From Gambelia wislizenii (Eukaryota; Chordata; Lepidosauria; Squamata; Crotaphytidae), in contig JAUMIR010000001.1 in NCBI GenBank assembly GCA_030847615.1, forward strand, positions 264,305,187 through 264,369,186: 64,000 nt of DNA. The letters are read 5' to 3'. Shown piece after piece: positions 34,256-45,959 of the stretch. The notes beneath the pieces were generated by a model. The model saw only the letters and a list, made by a program, of their open reading frames with translations. It made no database searches and had not been told where the DNA came from. Within the stretch, counting starts at the first letter, position 1. Each line of letters starts with the position of its first letter. The position numbers and the translations under genes were made by a program.

Positions 34256-34578
34256 CATGTTGAGTTTCCCTTATCCAGAATTCCAAAATCCAAAATTGTC
34301 ACATGAGTGGCTGAGATAGTGACTCCTTTTCTTTCTGATGGTTCAATGTACACAAACTTTGTTTCATGCACAAAATTATTTAAAACTATTGTGTATAAAA
34401 TTACCTTCAGGCTATGTGTATAAGGTATATATGACACATAAATGAATTTTGTGTTTAGACTTAGGTCCCATCTTCAAGGTATATCATTATGTTTATGCAA
34501 GCATTCCAAAATCTGAAATATTCCAAAATCCAAAATATCACTGGTCCTAAGCATTTTGGATAAGAAAGACTGAACCTG
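34256..34578. mobile_element. Tigger-like miniature element
   Basis: CATGTTGAGTTTCCCTTATC at the left and GGATAAGAAAGACTGAACCTG at the right are imperfect inverted ends, each next to TA. Internal TTCCAAAATCC blocks are repeated in inverted positions. It resembles a known vertebrate mariner-type miniature, assigned by eye. Confidence 0.65.
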
Positions 34579-34589
34579 TATCTGATCAT

Positions 34590-34690
34590 TTGTATGTTAC
34601 CCAAATTGCATGGGGTCCATGAAGAACCCACCTGTGTCCAGATATTAATTTGGGAAAATTTAATTAGCTCAATATGCCACCAAGAGGTGT
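34590..34690 (-). mobile_element. LTR end fragment
   Basis: ATTGCATGGGGTCCATG followed by AATTTAATTAGCTCAATATG matches the first ~95 bp of the plus-strand LTR at 29577. The remainder of the LTR is absent. Confidence 0.55.
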
Positions 34691-34699
34691 CAGGATAAT

Positions 34700-37535
34700 A
34701 TTACTTTAAGTGCAAAAGGAAAAATGTTGGAGCAACAGACCACAGATAAGCACAGCTAAAGTGGGTTTGTTCACAGCTGTGGCTAGGCAGAAGGCTAAGT
34801 AAGACTCAAACACTCCTATATAGTTGAAGCACAAGATGCATTATGTGTGGGTTGGTGTTGTGAGGAGTGTTGGTGGATGTTGGAAAAATTGCTGTTGAGT
34901 TCATTAATGAGGTTTCCTGTGTATATACTGTGTTTGTTTATACTGCAACTGAAGATAAAGGGCTCCAGATATCTTTGGATGAACCCTGCTGCCTGTAAGT
35001 CATTTATTGTATGTGAAAGTGGGTCTGAACAGTGAAATGGCTGCTTGCTGAAGCCTTTGTTTTTCTGCCCTTTCTGCTGCACAGTTCTGTTGTTTGTCTA
35101 CTCCTGGGTTAGTTTGTTCCCAAGCTGTGCCAGGTACCTCTCAGTGCAGCTAGCACTCAGCTTTGTTTGTTTTCAGGGACATTATAACATAGCCAATTCT
35201 GATTGGCTGCATACTGTCATGATGTTATCACATTCATAATATACACCCTAGTTGATAGAAATCATGTTATGAATGAAGAACATTTTCTTTTATCATTGCA
35301 GGAAACTGCACTTAAGCAGTAGCATAGGTGAACAAGTTCAGGAGGGGAAAAGCATTTGGAGAAGCTAGGAAAAGGAAGAGAAAGAACATATTTTGTACAC
35401 ACACAAAAAGTGAATGGATGAACATCCAGTGCAGCCTTGTACAATACTCCATCTCATTCTCTTATTTATGTAAAAGGCATGTTTCTATTATGTTTGGCTT
35501 GCCCAAACATAACCTGAAAACTGTCAAACACTCATCAGGTCAAACCATATAACCTTGAGTTAGATTTTTGAAAATCCTTACATAAGCAATCAAACAGCCT
35601 TTAGTCATCTGATTCATTCAGGACACAAACCTTGCCGAGAAGCAGTATATAGCAGTGTTGCTCCAGGAAATGAACAGGGGCTTCTGGGCTCCAGCGCATC
35701 CTCTTATACACCTTTGGCGGGGGGCATGAATGGATTAACTCAAGTTAATTTAGAGCACAACTTTATGCAGAGCACAATTTCAATCTCTACTGTTGCTGCA
35801 GTGGCAGCAAGAGCAGCAGTCGGAGAAGGGAAACAGTTTTATGGGACATGAGCTTTTAATCCGCAGGGTAAATGGTGAAGACAGGTTGGACGGAAAGCAT
35901 GGCCATGGCCCCCATGTCCTGAAGCTGGGGCCCTGGCCAGGGTCTTTGGCAAGCCCTCTACCTATTGCTAAGGTTAAGGGCAGTGAGATGCTGTACAGGA
36001 TTTAGAATAAAAATTAAAATAAGTCAGTTTAAAGTAATATTTATATTTATTTTAAAGAAACTAAATGGATTTACATAATAAAAGCTTACAATGATATTGT
36101 GCCACCACCCTCTCCTAATCCTGGGCCCCAGGCTAGAGCTTTGTTGGCCCCTCCCTTGTGGGGGCCATGAGCATGGCACAGTGGAAGAATGACTCAACAG
36201 CCAAGGGATCCCTCAACAACTCCAGAGACAACCGAAGAGTCCAGCCAGCCTGGATTCAGAAGCCAGGGTCTCTGGAACCAGTGGTGTAAGTGGAGCCAGT
36301 GTTCACAAAGTAAAAGTAACAATACTTTCTGACTGGCAGCGTTCATGACATCAGCTGCAATCCAACATCCCCTCAGCATAGTATAAATATCCCCATGCAG
36401 AGATAGGTTGCACTAGTACTACACAACCCCCATGCAAAATAGCAACACATGCAGCACATGTTAATGATCGGGTGCCATAGCGAAATACGCAATGTGCAAC
36501 CACACAGCACAATTTGCAATGCATAACCACAAGGCGCAGCATTGCTGTGTGCAAAATTATACCTCTGGCACTCTCAGCAGAATACATTTGTTTTGCTATG
36601 GTTAGCAATTTGCCCCAAATGCACAGCATGACTTATGCATGCATATCTCACTATCAGAATGCCAGCCATAATCTGTCAAACTCCCATTCCCTTTGAGCAA
36701 TCCATACTGTAGCAAGGGGAGGGGAGGGGATTTGTGTGGTGTTTTTATAAAAACTTTCTTAGCAACAATATATTGCTGTGAGCTCTCCCTCTCTCTTTCT
36801 GTCCAAAATATTTTGTGGTAGTTCAGTTTTGAATGTGAAATTAAGGTTCATTAACTTTACAAAACACCTCCTGTTTGTGGAAATTAAAATGCCTAGAGCT
36901 AGTTTGTCACTATGGAGCAATGCAGCTGCTTGAATGTTTGGGGCATGGCTATGAGGGCTGTCGGGGATAATTGCCTGCACTTCAGAATTTTCCCATAACA
37001 CCACTGTACTCAACTAGTAATGGCATGACATGAGAGTCTAATGAGTTCAGGGAGTCTGTGCAAAACACATGAGAAATTCTGCAGAAGCCTAGACAAATAA
37101 CAAGGCCAAGCAAGATGGGCAAGAAAATCCTACCAGGGCTTAGAATGTCAGGGTCCAGTCCAAAAGTCAACATTTATCTGTCCTGGGCATCACAGAGTCT
37201 AAGCTGGCCACAGGTCTTTTTGCCAGCTCTCAGCTCACTTTAACCCATGACGAACAGTAATGGGTGTGGCCAGAGATGAAACTGGGTGGTGCCCAAGTAT
37301 AAGTGGGTAGAGTTATAGGAGAGACTCATATATTTGTTCTGTATACTGCGTGAGCATAGGTGGTGGAACATTTGCATCATGCAGCCATTATTTCTCCCCA
37401 GCTTGAGCAACAGTCACTCTAGCAGTTCTGCATCTGTTGGCCAGAACAGGGTGGACAGAGCATAACGACTCAGTACCCAAGAGTCAAGAGAGGGAGAGGG
37501 GACACTGCTCAGGAAGAGTCTGAAGATCTAGACTG
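34700..37535. other. Mostly unique sequence, no gene recognised
   Basis: I examined the short reading frames in this stretch and recognised no protein. A GCA-rich patch lies at 35785-35820. A block rich in CACA/GCAA words is at 36400-36560. Confidence 0.45.
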
Positions 37536-37536
37536 A

Positions 37537-38105
37537 GGACTTTATCAGACGATCCCCTTTAAACGTTCTTTTGCCAGCATTAAAAAAAAAATACATTTTT
37601 ATGCCGGGAAAAAGAACACCCCCTGCACTTGCCTCTAATCCCAGCAGAAGGCTTCCTCAGCAAAGAAGAGGAAGTGAAAGAAGCTGCGTTCACTTCCTCC
37701 TTTGAAATCCTAAGTGATTTCATCGCACTGGAAAATCAAAACTAAAATCAAAAATAAAACACAAAAAATTACAAAAAGCACACACTTTAAAACTTCCCAG
37801 TAAACCAGAGAAGATTTTAAAAAGTTCATCACTTACCTGGATGTCCTGATCTCACCCGGAAGTGTTGGCGTTGGACCAGCCATTGATGCTGCATTCACGC
37901 GAGTTAAATGGCCCGAGGTTTCACACATCAGCAATGCCAGCACCAAAACAGGACAGGCAATCTATTCATGGCTCGGCCCATCAATAAAAAGAAACGCCAG
38001 AATAACAACAGTGGAATGCAAAAGGATGACGTTGTGTGATATTGTGTTCCTTTTGTGTTCCGCTGTCATTTTTCTGGTGCCACATTATCTGCATCTGATA
38101 ATCTC
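37537..38105 (+). mobile_element. Family B miniature transposon, copy 2
   Basis: The ends GGACTTTATCAGAC and CATCTGATAATCTCC are inverted and flanked by TGA on both sides, a likely 3-bp target duplication. The interior matches the copies at 18760 and 43651 (TTCTTTTGCCAGCAT, CACACTTTAAAACTTCC, CACCCGGAAGTGTTGG). Confidence 0.7.
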
Positions 38106-38109
38106 CTGA

Positions 38110-39330
38110 AACCCTGGAGGTCTACAGAGCCAAAGGAAGGGAGAGTAAATATGGGCTTTGAAGTTGCCTAACCCCACTCAGCAACAGCTGGAAGTAGACT
38201 CAGCCACAGGTCCACAGATCACCTGAAGCTCATCTACACAAGCCAGGATACACCAGGTCCCTGCTGGGGTATCCTGGCTGCGGATCAGGTCTGTGTCTCC
38301 CCCATTACCTCAGCGAAACAGGCTAGAGTCCAGACAGGAACACTGACCCATTGCTGCAGCCGCCACCATTTTCCTTGCCCTCCCGGCATTGAGGAAGCTG
38401 GCTGCAGCATGTGACCAAAGGTCCCCTGCATGCCTGCAGGACCCCTTCCTGAGCCCAGGAGGGTAAGGGTGACCAGCAACTGGGGCGACAAGCTGGCCTG
38501 CTGGGATGGGCTCCTGTGGACATACGGGGCCCACTCCCTTTTTCCCCAGAAGCAGCAGCAGAGTAAACTGGGTATTTTCTTATAACGCTGTATCAGGCCC
38601 TACCCTGGCTTTCCCCATCTGAGCCCCATTTCTACCCCAGGGGTTGTAAGGACTGCCTGGGGGCAGAACAGGGCAAATGGCCTACATTGTATAGACTGCA
38701 GAGCTCTCAGATGGGAAAAGCTGGGGTAAATTGCCCATGCAGATAAAGCCCTGGCCACATAGTCTTCCCCACTATGGTGAGAAGTATTCTGTTTGTGTTA
38801 TAATGCATATTTCTGTATTTTTGCCTATACCTATACATAAATGCATGGAGATTTTAGGCAAATCTGTATACACTCTTGATGATGCATTTCTGCTTTGGGG
38901 TGGGGTTCAGGCTGCCTGAAGCTCCATATTTTCCCATATGAGCATGTCTGGGCTCTAAAATCTCTGAAACAGACTGTCCTCTCATGGTTACCATATTGGC
39001 ACATTTTGGTAGGAACGTGAAAAGACCTCCCCACCTGTGAAACTCCCCTGCCTATTGTCTTTCTATTGTCTAGCCAAATGATTCCAGACTGGCCCCCTGC
39101 CTATTGTCCTTCTACCCAAATATCTTTTCATACCAGCAGAATTTTAACAACTTACTGACTATGAGGGAAAGGCTTTTAACACTGGTGCTATACCATCAGA
39201 AAATCTGATATTTTTTAAAAAAAATTCAGGTGTATTTTATTATTATAGAGTGTTTAAGTGTGCTTTAGCTCTGTGTAACTTTTTACTTTACTTGTATGGT
39301 TTTATCTGTATCTGTTTAATTTTGTTAACA
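38110..39330. other. No gene recognised
   Basis: A moderately GC-rich patch at 38230-38560 produces several overlapping minus-strand frames without a recognisable domain. Confidence 0.45.
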
Positions 39331-39335
39331 TATTC

Positions 39336-39505
39336 AGAGATAGTCATGTTGGCCATGCAGCAAAATACAATAAAATAAAATAAAAATCGACAAAACCTTT
39401 ATTGACCAACCAAAATGCACAAAATACATCATGCAGACTTTTAGAGCTTCACTGGCTTCTTCATCAGGCAAAGATGTTAAAAATCATGCTGTAGAAGAAA
39501 AGTGA
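39336..39505 (-). mobile_element. Penelope-like 3' module, copy 1
   Basis: In reverse complement: CCTGATGAAGAAGCC, then AAAAGTCTGCATGATG, then TTGGTCAATAAAGGTTTTG and a GGCCAACATGACTATC end. The CTGATGA box (39461-39467, minus) is the first half of a hammerhead core, but GAAA reads AAAA and stem II is not preserved. A second, shorter copy lies at 39955-40115. Confidence 0.45.
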
Positions 39506-39954
39506 TGGTGTTAGAATCACAGGCATACGTTTTGTCTAAGATCTTACTTCTGTTGTCAGTTAAGATAGTCTAGAGGGTTCTCAATGCAGGCAGAGGCCTC
39601 TCCCCTTCTTGGCCATGTGGGGTCCAGGGAGAAAAGACAATAAAAGGCAGGTAATAACATTTCAACTACATTATCAACAGAAAAGTAACTTCCCTTGAGA
39701 TCCAGGCTACCCCTGTCCTGTGGGATGGTAACTTCCCCTTTTTTAGGCAGAAAACATTCAATTTCTCAATAAGTCTCAGTACTGTTATGTCTGGAAAAAA
39801 ATTTAAGTGCTGTATAGGTAAAACTTCCCAATTGTAATCCAAATGAAAGAGTTTTACCTTTGTTGGAGGTAGAAACCTCAAAGAGCTAAGTCCCAGCCCA
39901 TTACCTCCCTCTTGTTAACGTTTCCCGTTGTGACAAAATTCAATATCTTCAAAT

Positions 39955-40115
39955 CCAGGAAACATACTCAGGGACAGCCATGTTGGCCACGTAGCAAAAA
40001 ACTTCAAAATCCCAAATCCACAAAACAGTAATACCTTTATTGGTTCACCAAAGTGCACAAAAATACATCATTTTTGCTTTTAAGGTATCACTGTTTTGTG
40101 GATTTTTGATTTTGT
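39955..40115 (-). mobile_element. Penelope-like 3' module, copy 2 (lacks the core)
   Basis: In reverse complement it has ATGATGTATTTTTGTGCACT, CCAATAAAGGTATTACTG and GGCCAACATGGCTGTCCCTG, matching the copy at 39336 in the same orientation. The CTGATGA region is missing. Confidence 0.45.
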
Positions 40116-40119
40116 TGTT

Positions 40120-40690
40120 CAGTTTTGCTGCAAGCCCAGTTGGGTCCCAGTTCTGAGAGACCGAATGGATAGATATCAAATCAGATCAGTGACCTGCCCC
40201 ATGAGATTTTTCAGAGCCAAAGGAATTCCCCCTGTGTTGTCCTCAGTAGTGTGAAAGCTGCAGCCCTCTTCCCCACTCATTTCTTCCCCAGTTCTTCTTG
40301 TTGTATCCCCAAATTATAGATCCCAGGCCTTATGGACCTGAACTCATTGTATAGCAGAGGTGCAGTGGAATGCGATGCATGTTTGCCCCAACATCAATCT
40401 CACTGTGTTCAGTAGTGTTTACTTTCCTAGCACATCATATACATGATTGGTTGGAATCATGCTGCTTAGGTACACTGAACACACGTGTAAGCTGTTGGAA
40501 CCTGTGTTCAGCTACTGATGAGAAAGACCTTTCTCTGTTCAGTTCTGAATTGACCACATGTAGCTCTCCCCAGCTGAAACAGCTCTTTCTTTCATGGGTA
40601 AATCTTTCCCCATCAACGATCTAAATGGAAATGTTTGTGCACAGATTTCTACTACCTTTTAAGCACTTGATTCTGCAGCTATGATCAGGG
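40120..40690. other. No gene recognised
   Basis: Nothing assignable apart from ordinary single-copy-looking sequence. Confidence 0.4.
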
Positions 40691-40720
40691 GCCCTTTCAC
40701 ATTACACGATTATAGCACTA

Positions 40721-41089
40721 CATCCCCTCCAACTGTCCCAATTTCACGGGGACAGTCCCAATTAATCTGTCATCCCACTTTTCAACTGCTTTTAAAATGT
40801 TCCAGTTCCTCTCTTCTCCTCTCATTTTCCCTCTCTGTCCTCAGTTTACTTCATTTGGCACAAACTGAGTTCAAAATGCAAAAGTAATTTTCACTCAGTT
40901 AACTCAGTGGGGGAAGAAGAGAGGTGGGGTGGCATCTTGCCCTTCCCTGTAGGCTCAGGCAAACACAAACTGCTGCAGCCTCTTGTAACTTGTGTCTTGT
41001 ATTCTTTCTCTTTTCTTTTTTCATCTCTGATGTTGCTTGGCCATGTGTGCCAACTCCCAGTTCTCATCTGTGAAATGTTGGAGGGTATG
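40721..41089 (+). mobile_element. Family D miniature element, copy 3
   Basis: Starts CATCCCCTCCAACTGTCCC and ends AAATGTTGGAGGGTATG, with the GGGGACAGTCCCAATTAATC and GGCTCAGGCAAACACAAACT blocks. It immediately precedes the Sauria SINE at 41093. Confidence 0.7.
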
Positions 41090-41092
41090 GCA

Positions 41093-41556
41093 CCAACATG
41101 TAGTGGTTTGAGTGTTGGACCAGGACACTGGGGACTTTTTCAGACAACTTAAAAGTCATCGTGAGGAGCCACAAGAGGCACGAAGCTGTCTCGCTGCAGG
41201 GGTCCTTTTTCAGTAAAAAGTGCCACCTTTTCCCTCCATGGAACACAGAGGTGAAATGGAAGAAGATGGCATTGTCTGAAAAAGGACCCCTGCAGCGAGA
41301 CAGCTTCATGCCTCTTGTGGCTCCTCAGGACGACTTTGAAGTCATCTGAAAAAGTCCTGGGAGACCAAGGTTTGAATCCCCACACAGCCATGGAAACCTT
41401 GGGCAAGTCACACTCACTCAGCCTCAGAGGAGAGCGAAAAGTAACACACACACCCGCCATCTGAACAAATTTTCCCAAGAAGACCCCATGATAGGGTTGC
41501 CTTAGAGTCGCCATAATTCTGAAATGACTTGAAAGCACACAGCTACAACATGGCAC
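41093..41556 (+). mobile_element. Sauria-type SINE, split by a family B foldback
   Basis: The head TAGTGGTTTGAGTGTTGGAC with an A-box-like segment is followed, after the insertion, by AAGGTTTGAATCCCCACAC (B-box-like), GGGCAAGTCACACTCACTCA and CCCATGATAGGGTTGCC. The BovB-type tail (GAAATGACTTGAAAGCACAC) ends near 41550. Confidence 0.8.
41132..41357. mobile_element. Family B foldback MITE inserted in a SINE
   Basis: A near-perfect palindrome: arms of about 80 bp (41132-41212 and 41277-41357) with ends GGACTTTTTCAGAC and ATCTGAAAAAGTCC. The blocks GCCACAAGAGGCACGAAGCT and CTGCAGGGGTCC recur inverted. It is flanked by TGG at 41129-41131 and 41358-41360, a 3-bp target duplication made obvious by the interrupted SINE. 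Central spacer of about 65 bp. Confidence 0.85.
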
Positions 41557-42080
41557 TATTATTCCACTTCAACTGCCATGGCTGCATTGTATGGACCCTT
41601 GGGATTTGCAGTTTGGTGAGGCCCTAGAAGAGCTCCCTGGCTGAGGGTTCTAATTGTTCCTCCCTAAACAGCAAATCCCAGGATTCTATAGGATGTTGTT
41701 GTTGTTTTTATCATCTTTTATTTGTATAGCGCCATCAATATACATGGCGTTTTGCAAGAAAAAGAGCAACAAAATAGTTCCCTGCCCTCACACTTACAAT
41801 CTAATAAAGACATGATACAAAAGGAAAGGAGATGGCAGTAGGGGACGGGATTAAGTCTAGCATTCTCTTCTCTCTCTCCTTGGTCAGGGCAATGGCAGTT
41901 GGGATGGAGGGAGGGCCATTCTGCTCGTGGGCCAAGGCAAGATGGAGCTCTTCCTGCCTCTCCTTTTCTCCCTCCTTGGCCAAAGCAACAGCAGTTGGGA
42001 TGGAGGAAGGGCCATAGTGCATGTTGCCATAGTGGTTAAAGTGGAATACTAGTTCTATAATGATGTGGTGTGAAAAGGCC
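41549..42080. mobile_element. Family C element, split by a tandemly duplicated insertion
   Basis: The left part (CACTATTATTCCACTTCAAC, GATTTGCAGTTTGG) and right part (TAAAGTGGAATACTAGTTCT, GTGTGAAAAGGCC) are inverted ends of family C. Between about 41697 and 42020 is a LINE/SINE tail (TTTGTATAGCGCCATCAATA), then a tandemly duplicated ~100-bp segment (GGCAGTTGGGATGGAGG at 41892 and 41993). Confidence 0.6.
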
Positions 42081-42084
42081 TTGT

Positions 42085-42565
42085 CTTGTCACTATTCCCC
42101 ACTCCCTTGCGGTGAGTACAATGCAAAGGAGTATGCGCTAGAAATAGGTGGAAATGGAAACATGTACGTGGAAACCTTGTACATCACAACAAAGACGCCC
42201 CTTCCACGTATTGCTGTTTAGAAAGCAAAGGAAGTTAATGACAGATTCCTTAACAATTAACACTTTCCAGGGTTGGCCTTCTGGGAGACATGACGCCCCT
42301 GTGTTGGAGAGAGGCCCAACAATTTAATTCCCATTTGTGGCAACCATGATTGCACTGCCATTATTTTTAAGCAAACACTCTTGCTGAAGAGAGTTCAGGA
42401 AGAATGTATTTATCATTCTTTCTGAAAGGAAAAGATACACAGGAGGAAAGAAATGTTGTGCCACAAGGGACTGGATCAACAAAGAGAGTGCAGCAGAAAG
42501 TTCAACTTCAAGTTCTAGATATTTTTGAGTCTTCAGTAAAGTTAGATATTCATGAATGTATTAGT
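42085..42565. other. No gene recognised
   Basis: No repeat or exon identified. A 140-residue frame starting at 42404 runs on into repeat sequence and has no domain. Confidence 0.4.
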
Positions 42566-42569
42566 TGCA

Positions 42570-42758
42570 TATATATTGCACTTTTCACCAATGAACTTGC
42601 ATTTATATTCCACTTTCCACCAGTGAACTCAAGCCACCATACATGGCTTTTGCCCACCCCACTTTTATCCTCACAGCAATACTGTAATGAGAGTAGACCC
42701 AAGGCAACTGGTGAGTTTTCATGGCTCAGTAGGGCCTTGGACCAGGGTTTCCTAAGTC
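42570..42758. mobile_element. MIR-like tRNA SINE or LINE tail fragment
   Basis: TTTATCCTCACAGCAATACT and AGACCCAAGGCAACTGGTGA are landmarks of an old reptile SINE tail. A similar stretch occurs at 62210-62400. Confidence 0.4.
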
Positions 42759-42759
42759 T

Positions 42760-43402
42760 CAGGAGTTTTCTAAATGGTGAAAATACTCCTCATAGAATTC
42801 AAGGAGAATACGACTCGTCTAAATGACATCCCACATCAATCTGCAGCATTCGGAAGGAGGGGAGTCAAATCTTCCAAAAACTCCGTAAGAAAAGCCTTTG
42901 CAGCTTTTCCCAAAGTTTTTAAAAAGCTCCATGGGGAATGTGCCTTCCTGCTCATTGGGACAATCTGGTTTGCATTCATTTGCATTCCTGATAAGAGTGG
43001 AAATGGAAGCTGATTGGTCAGACACAAGCAGGGGGCAGAGCTTGCTAACAAGGCAAGCACCCAAAACCACCATGTTGGATTTTCACCTTAACTATCATGT
43101 GCTCAGGCGATGAAACAGCCTTTTTCTTCTATTTTTTTCTTTTTATTTATTTAGGTGGAATATTGCACTTGCACACCTTAGATATGCTTTTTTTAAAAAA
43201 AAATACTGTTCAGTGGCATCAACTGGTGACAATAAAAATGAGAGTAATTCACTTGCACCCACCATCTTGATTCACAGACATTTGGGACAGCAAAAGTGGG
43301 TGCGATTTTGCAAAAAACCCACTAAGACAAATCAAAGTTGCTTCAAATTGGCATTAGTATGCATCCATCCACATTTTCCCCCCTCATAGAGACAGACCCC
43401 TT
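42760..43402 (+). mobile_element. Family A element, copy 5
   Basis: Left end TTTTCTAAATGGTGAAAATA with a hairpin (CTCCTCATAGAATTCAAGGAG), then GCTGATTGGTCAG (CCAAT-type), ACCACCATGTTGG at 43067-43079 and CCCACCATCTTG at 43258-43269. The right end is TAGAGACAGACCCCTTG. About 643 bp, nearly full length. Confidence 0.7.
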
Positions 43403-43650
43403 GTCAAATGTTTTAACCACTATACAATCTTATGTAACATGGAGGTGTGGAGTGGCTCCCCTGTGAGTTTTGTGTGGCCTTGATGTTAATGGTGGAGCTA
43501 TACAAACTAATGGATTGCTGGTTTTCCAAGTACATGGAACACACATGGAACACCATTGCAATTTATCTGTAATGGAGTTGATTTGAAATTTGAAGCACTG
43601 GAATGATGTAGCTTTGAGCTAACAATCTGCTTGAGCTAAGAAGCATTATA

Positions 43651-44251
43651 GGAGATTATCAGATGCACAGGGACTCCAGATTACAAAAGGGCTTCCCTTT
43701 CAGACAACGTCATTCACTGGTCGTCATGCTCCCATGCCCTTTCCGTTCCCCCGGTGCTCCTTTTTATTCACGGGCTAAGCCATGAATTGCTCTGTCATTC
43801 CGTTTCTGTAATGGAATGATGGGTGAGTGAAAAGGTGCCCCGTTATGCTGGCGCAATGCCAGTGTCACTGGGAGGTCCGTGCCGAACACTTCCAGGTGCG
43901 ATTGGGACAAGGAGGTAAGTGACACACTTTTTTGTACCCTCCCCAGGTTACTTGTATTTTTTAAAGTGTGTTTTTGTGCTTGGTGTAACTTTGGACATTT
44001 CTTTTTCTTTTTCTTTTTGAATTTCCTACGCGATCATCCTCTCGCGAGAACGGCTGGGATTTCCATTCCAGGAAGCGAATGCTGCTCCGTGAAAGTTGCA
44101 TTCACTCCTAGGCTGCTGGGGGGGGGGGGTGGAGAAGCAGCAAAGTTAGGTCTGAAAACTTTTAATTTTATACCATCACAGGGATGGGAGTGAGGCGGGA
44201 GAGGAAATAGCAAGACAGGGACACTATTTTTGTTCCTGTCTGATAGTCTCC
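43651..44251 (-). mobile_element. Family B miniature transposon, copy 3
   Basis: The ends GGAGATTATCAGATG and CTGTCTGATAGTCTCC are inverted. The interior matches the other copies in reverse (CACTTCCAGGTG, AAAGTGTGTTTTTGTGC, CTTTTTATTCACGGGC). About 601 bp, CpG-richer than its surroundings. The reading frames over it are non-coding by context. Confidence 0.7.
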
Positions 44252-44647
44252 CCAATGCCTACTCAGCATCAAGGATTGGGAATGATTTCAGTTTCATTTT
44301 CATATTTTCCTGACTGCAAGTTTCTTTCAGACCCTTTCCACATCCATTTCTGTATATGACATGCATGCAAAACTATTCTCATATATAGGTTTTTATACAT
44401 GCTTTTCTGTGCATATGCACTTTGTGGAAGTGATTTTTATCTATTATAACATGACATGCACACATTTTTCCCCAATAGATGCATTTTCTATATGATTTTC
44501 CTTAATCATACTAAATCTTTGTGTTGCCAACCACATTAGCAACATTCTGAAGAATGCAGGTTTCAATACTTTTAGGAGGTATGAACTGGGTAACTTTATG
44601 TAAAAATTCAGAGAATGATTTGCTCTCCATCCTTGTATGGCACTATG

Positions 44648-45249
44648 GGTGCGGCTATACGATCATAAAAAAAGCCGTATGGGGGGCAAAAAATACGAAC
44701 AGCCTGTCGTTCGTATGCATACGAACCGACTATACGATTTTTAAGCCCCCTAAGCTCCATATGACTCCCTCTTCCCGAAGCTGGCTGGAGCGAGCAAGCC
44801 AAGCTGCAGTTTTAAATCTCCCGCCGCTTTTTTTTTTTTTTAAGGTTCCTGGTTTGCGGACATTCGGTTTTCCGTATTTACAATATAAAATAAAAATAAA
44901 TAAACATATAAATTCACGGACTTACCGGACGCTCGCTAGCCAGGAAACCAACATGGCGGCCGCTCCCAATTCCCCTCTGTGCTAGCCCCGCCCCCTCTAC
45001 TCGGCCAGCCAATCAGATTACCCTGCCTGTTCATATGTGTGCGAATGGACTGTACAGACCGTCAGCCATCCGAATGGCGTACAGATTTCTCTTCGCGATC
45101 TGCTTTCCTTCCCGAATGCCGCGTGTGCGTATTTCAGGGTGGAAAACCGCCCCCCCTCTTTTGCATTCGTGTGCATCCGAACGGCCGTTTGTACAGAAGT
45201 GCGAACTTTTGCACGCCGTACGTATTATTTAAATCGTGTAGACGGGACC
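44648..45249. mobile_element. Family F miniature element, CpG-rich relative of family A
   Basis: The ends GGTGCGGCTATACGATC and ATCGTGTAGACGGGACC are inverted. The interior has AACATGGCGGCCGC, GCCCCGCCCCCTC and GCCAGCCAATCAGATTA in the same order as reversed family A, which indicates common ancestry. CpG density is high compared with the neighbouring AT-rich DNA (TTCGTATGCATACGAACCGA, GCATCCGAACGGCCG). No transposase frame; the 174-residue frame at 44979-45503 is not recognisable. Confidence 0.65.
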
Positions 45250-45724
45250 TATGTCATTTTTCTCTTTGTTGTCTCCCCCATTATTACAAATTTAGATTTT
45301 GGCAGAGGGATGGATTTTTGAGGATGTTCTCTTGTCGTGACTCATGGCTAGTTATGGTGCTATATTTTTTTAAAAAAAATCCAGAGTGTATAAAAGTTAC
45401 TTTTTGGACTTTAACTCCTAAAATCCCCCAGCCAGCATGGCCAAGAGGTTCTAAGAGTTATGCTTCCAAACTCTGCAATAAATTGACTACAATGCTAAGA
45501 TAACTGAAGTCTCCAGATCTCTCTCGTCAAAGGAAACTTACCTATAAGTTAGCACAGTCTGTGATCAAGCCAAATCCAAACTGACCAGTCATAAATGGTG
45601 CTCTGCCAAAATCTTGTTTTGCCACATGCCTGGAGCAAGAAATGGTGAAACACTTAGAAGATTACTTTGCAGCAAGTGAGAGTTGGAAACCTGTGGCCCT
45701 CCAGATGTTGTGGGGCTGTAAGTC

Positions 45725-45950
45725 TCATCGTTTCATCATTAAACATTGGGAGGAATGTCTTCACTGTACAAACTGTTTGACAGTGAAATAGACTGCCTTG
45801 GAGAGTAGTAGACTCTCCTTCTTTGAAGGTCTCTAAAGAGAGGTTGGTGGCCACCTCTCTTGAGTGCTTGAGTTGTTTATTCCTGCATCGCAGAGGGTTA
45901 GACTAGATGGTCCTTGTGATTCCTTCCAGCTTCATGATTCCAGGATCCTA
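45725..45950 (+). mobile_element. CR1 LINE 3' end fragment
   Basis: ACATTGGGAGGAATGTCTTC through GGTCTCTAAAGAGAGGTTGG and GAGGGTTAGACTAGATGGTC corresponds to the CR1 C-terminus and 3' UTR, ending CTTCCAGCTTCATGATTCC. Diverged from the copies at 15080 and 53641. Confidence 0.7.
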
Positions 45951-45959
45951 GGGCTGGTA

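Noticed and set aside
44979..45503. 174-residue plus-strand frame, Cys/Arg-rich
   Set aside because: Lies mostly in the CpG-rich family F element and runs into unrelated flank. No recognisable fold.
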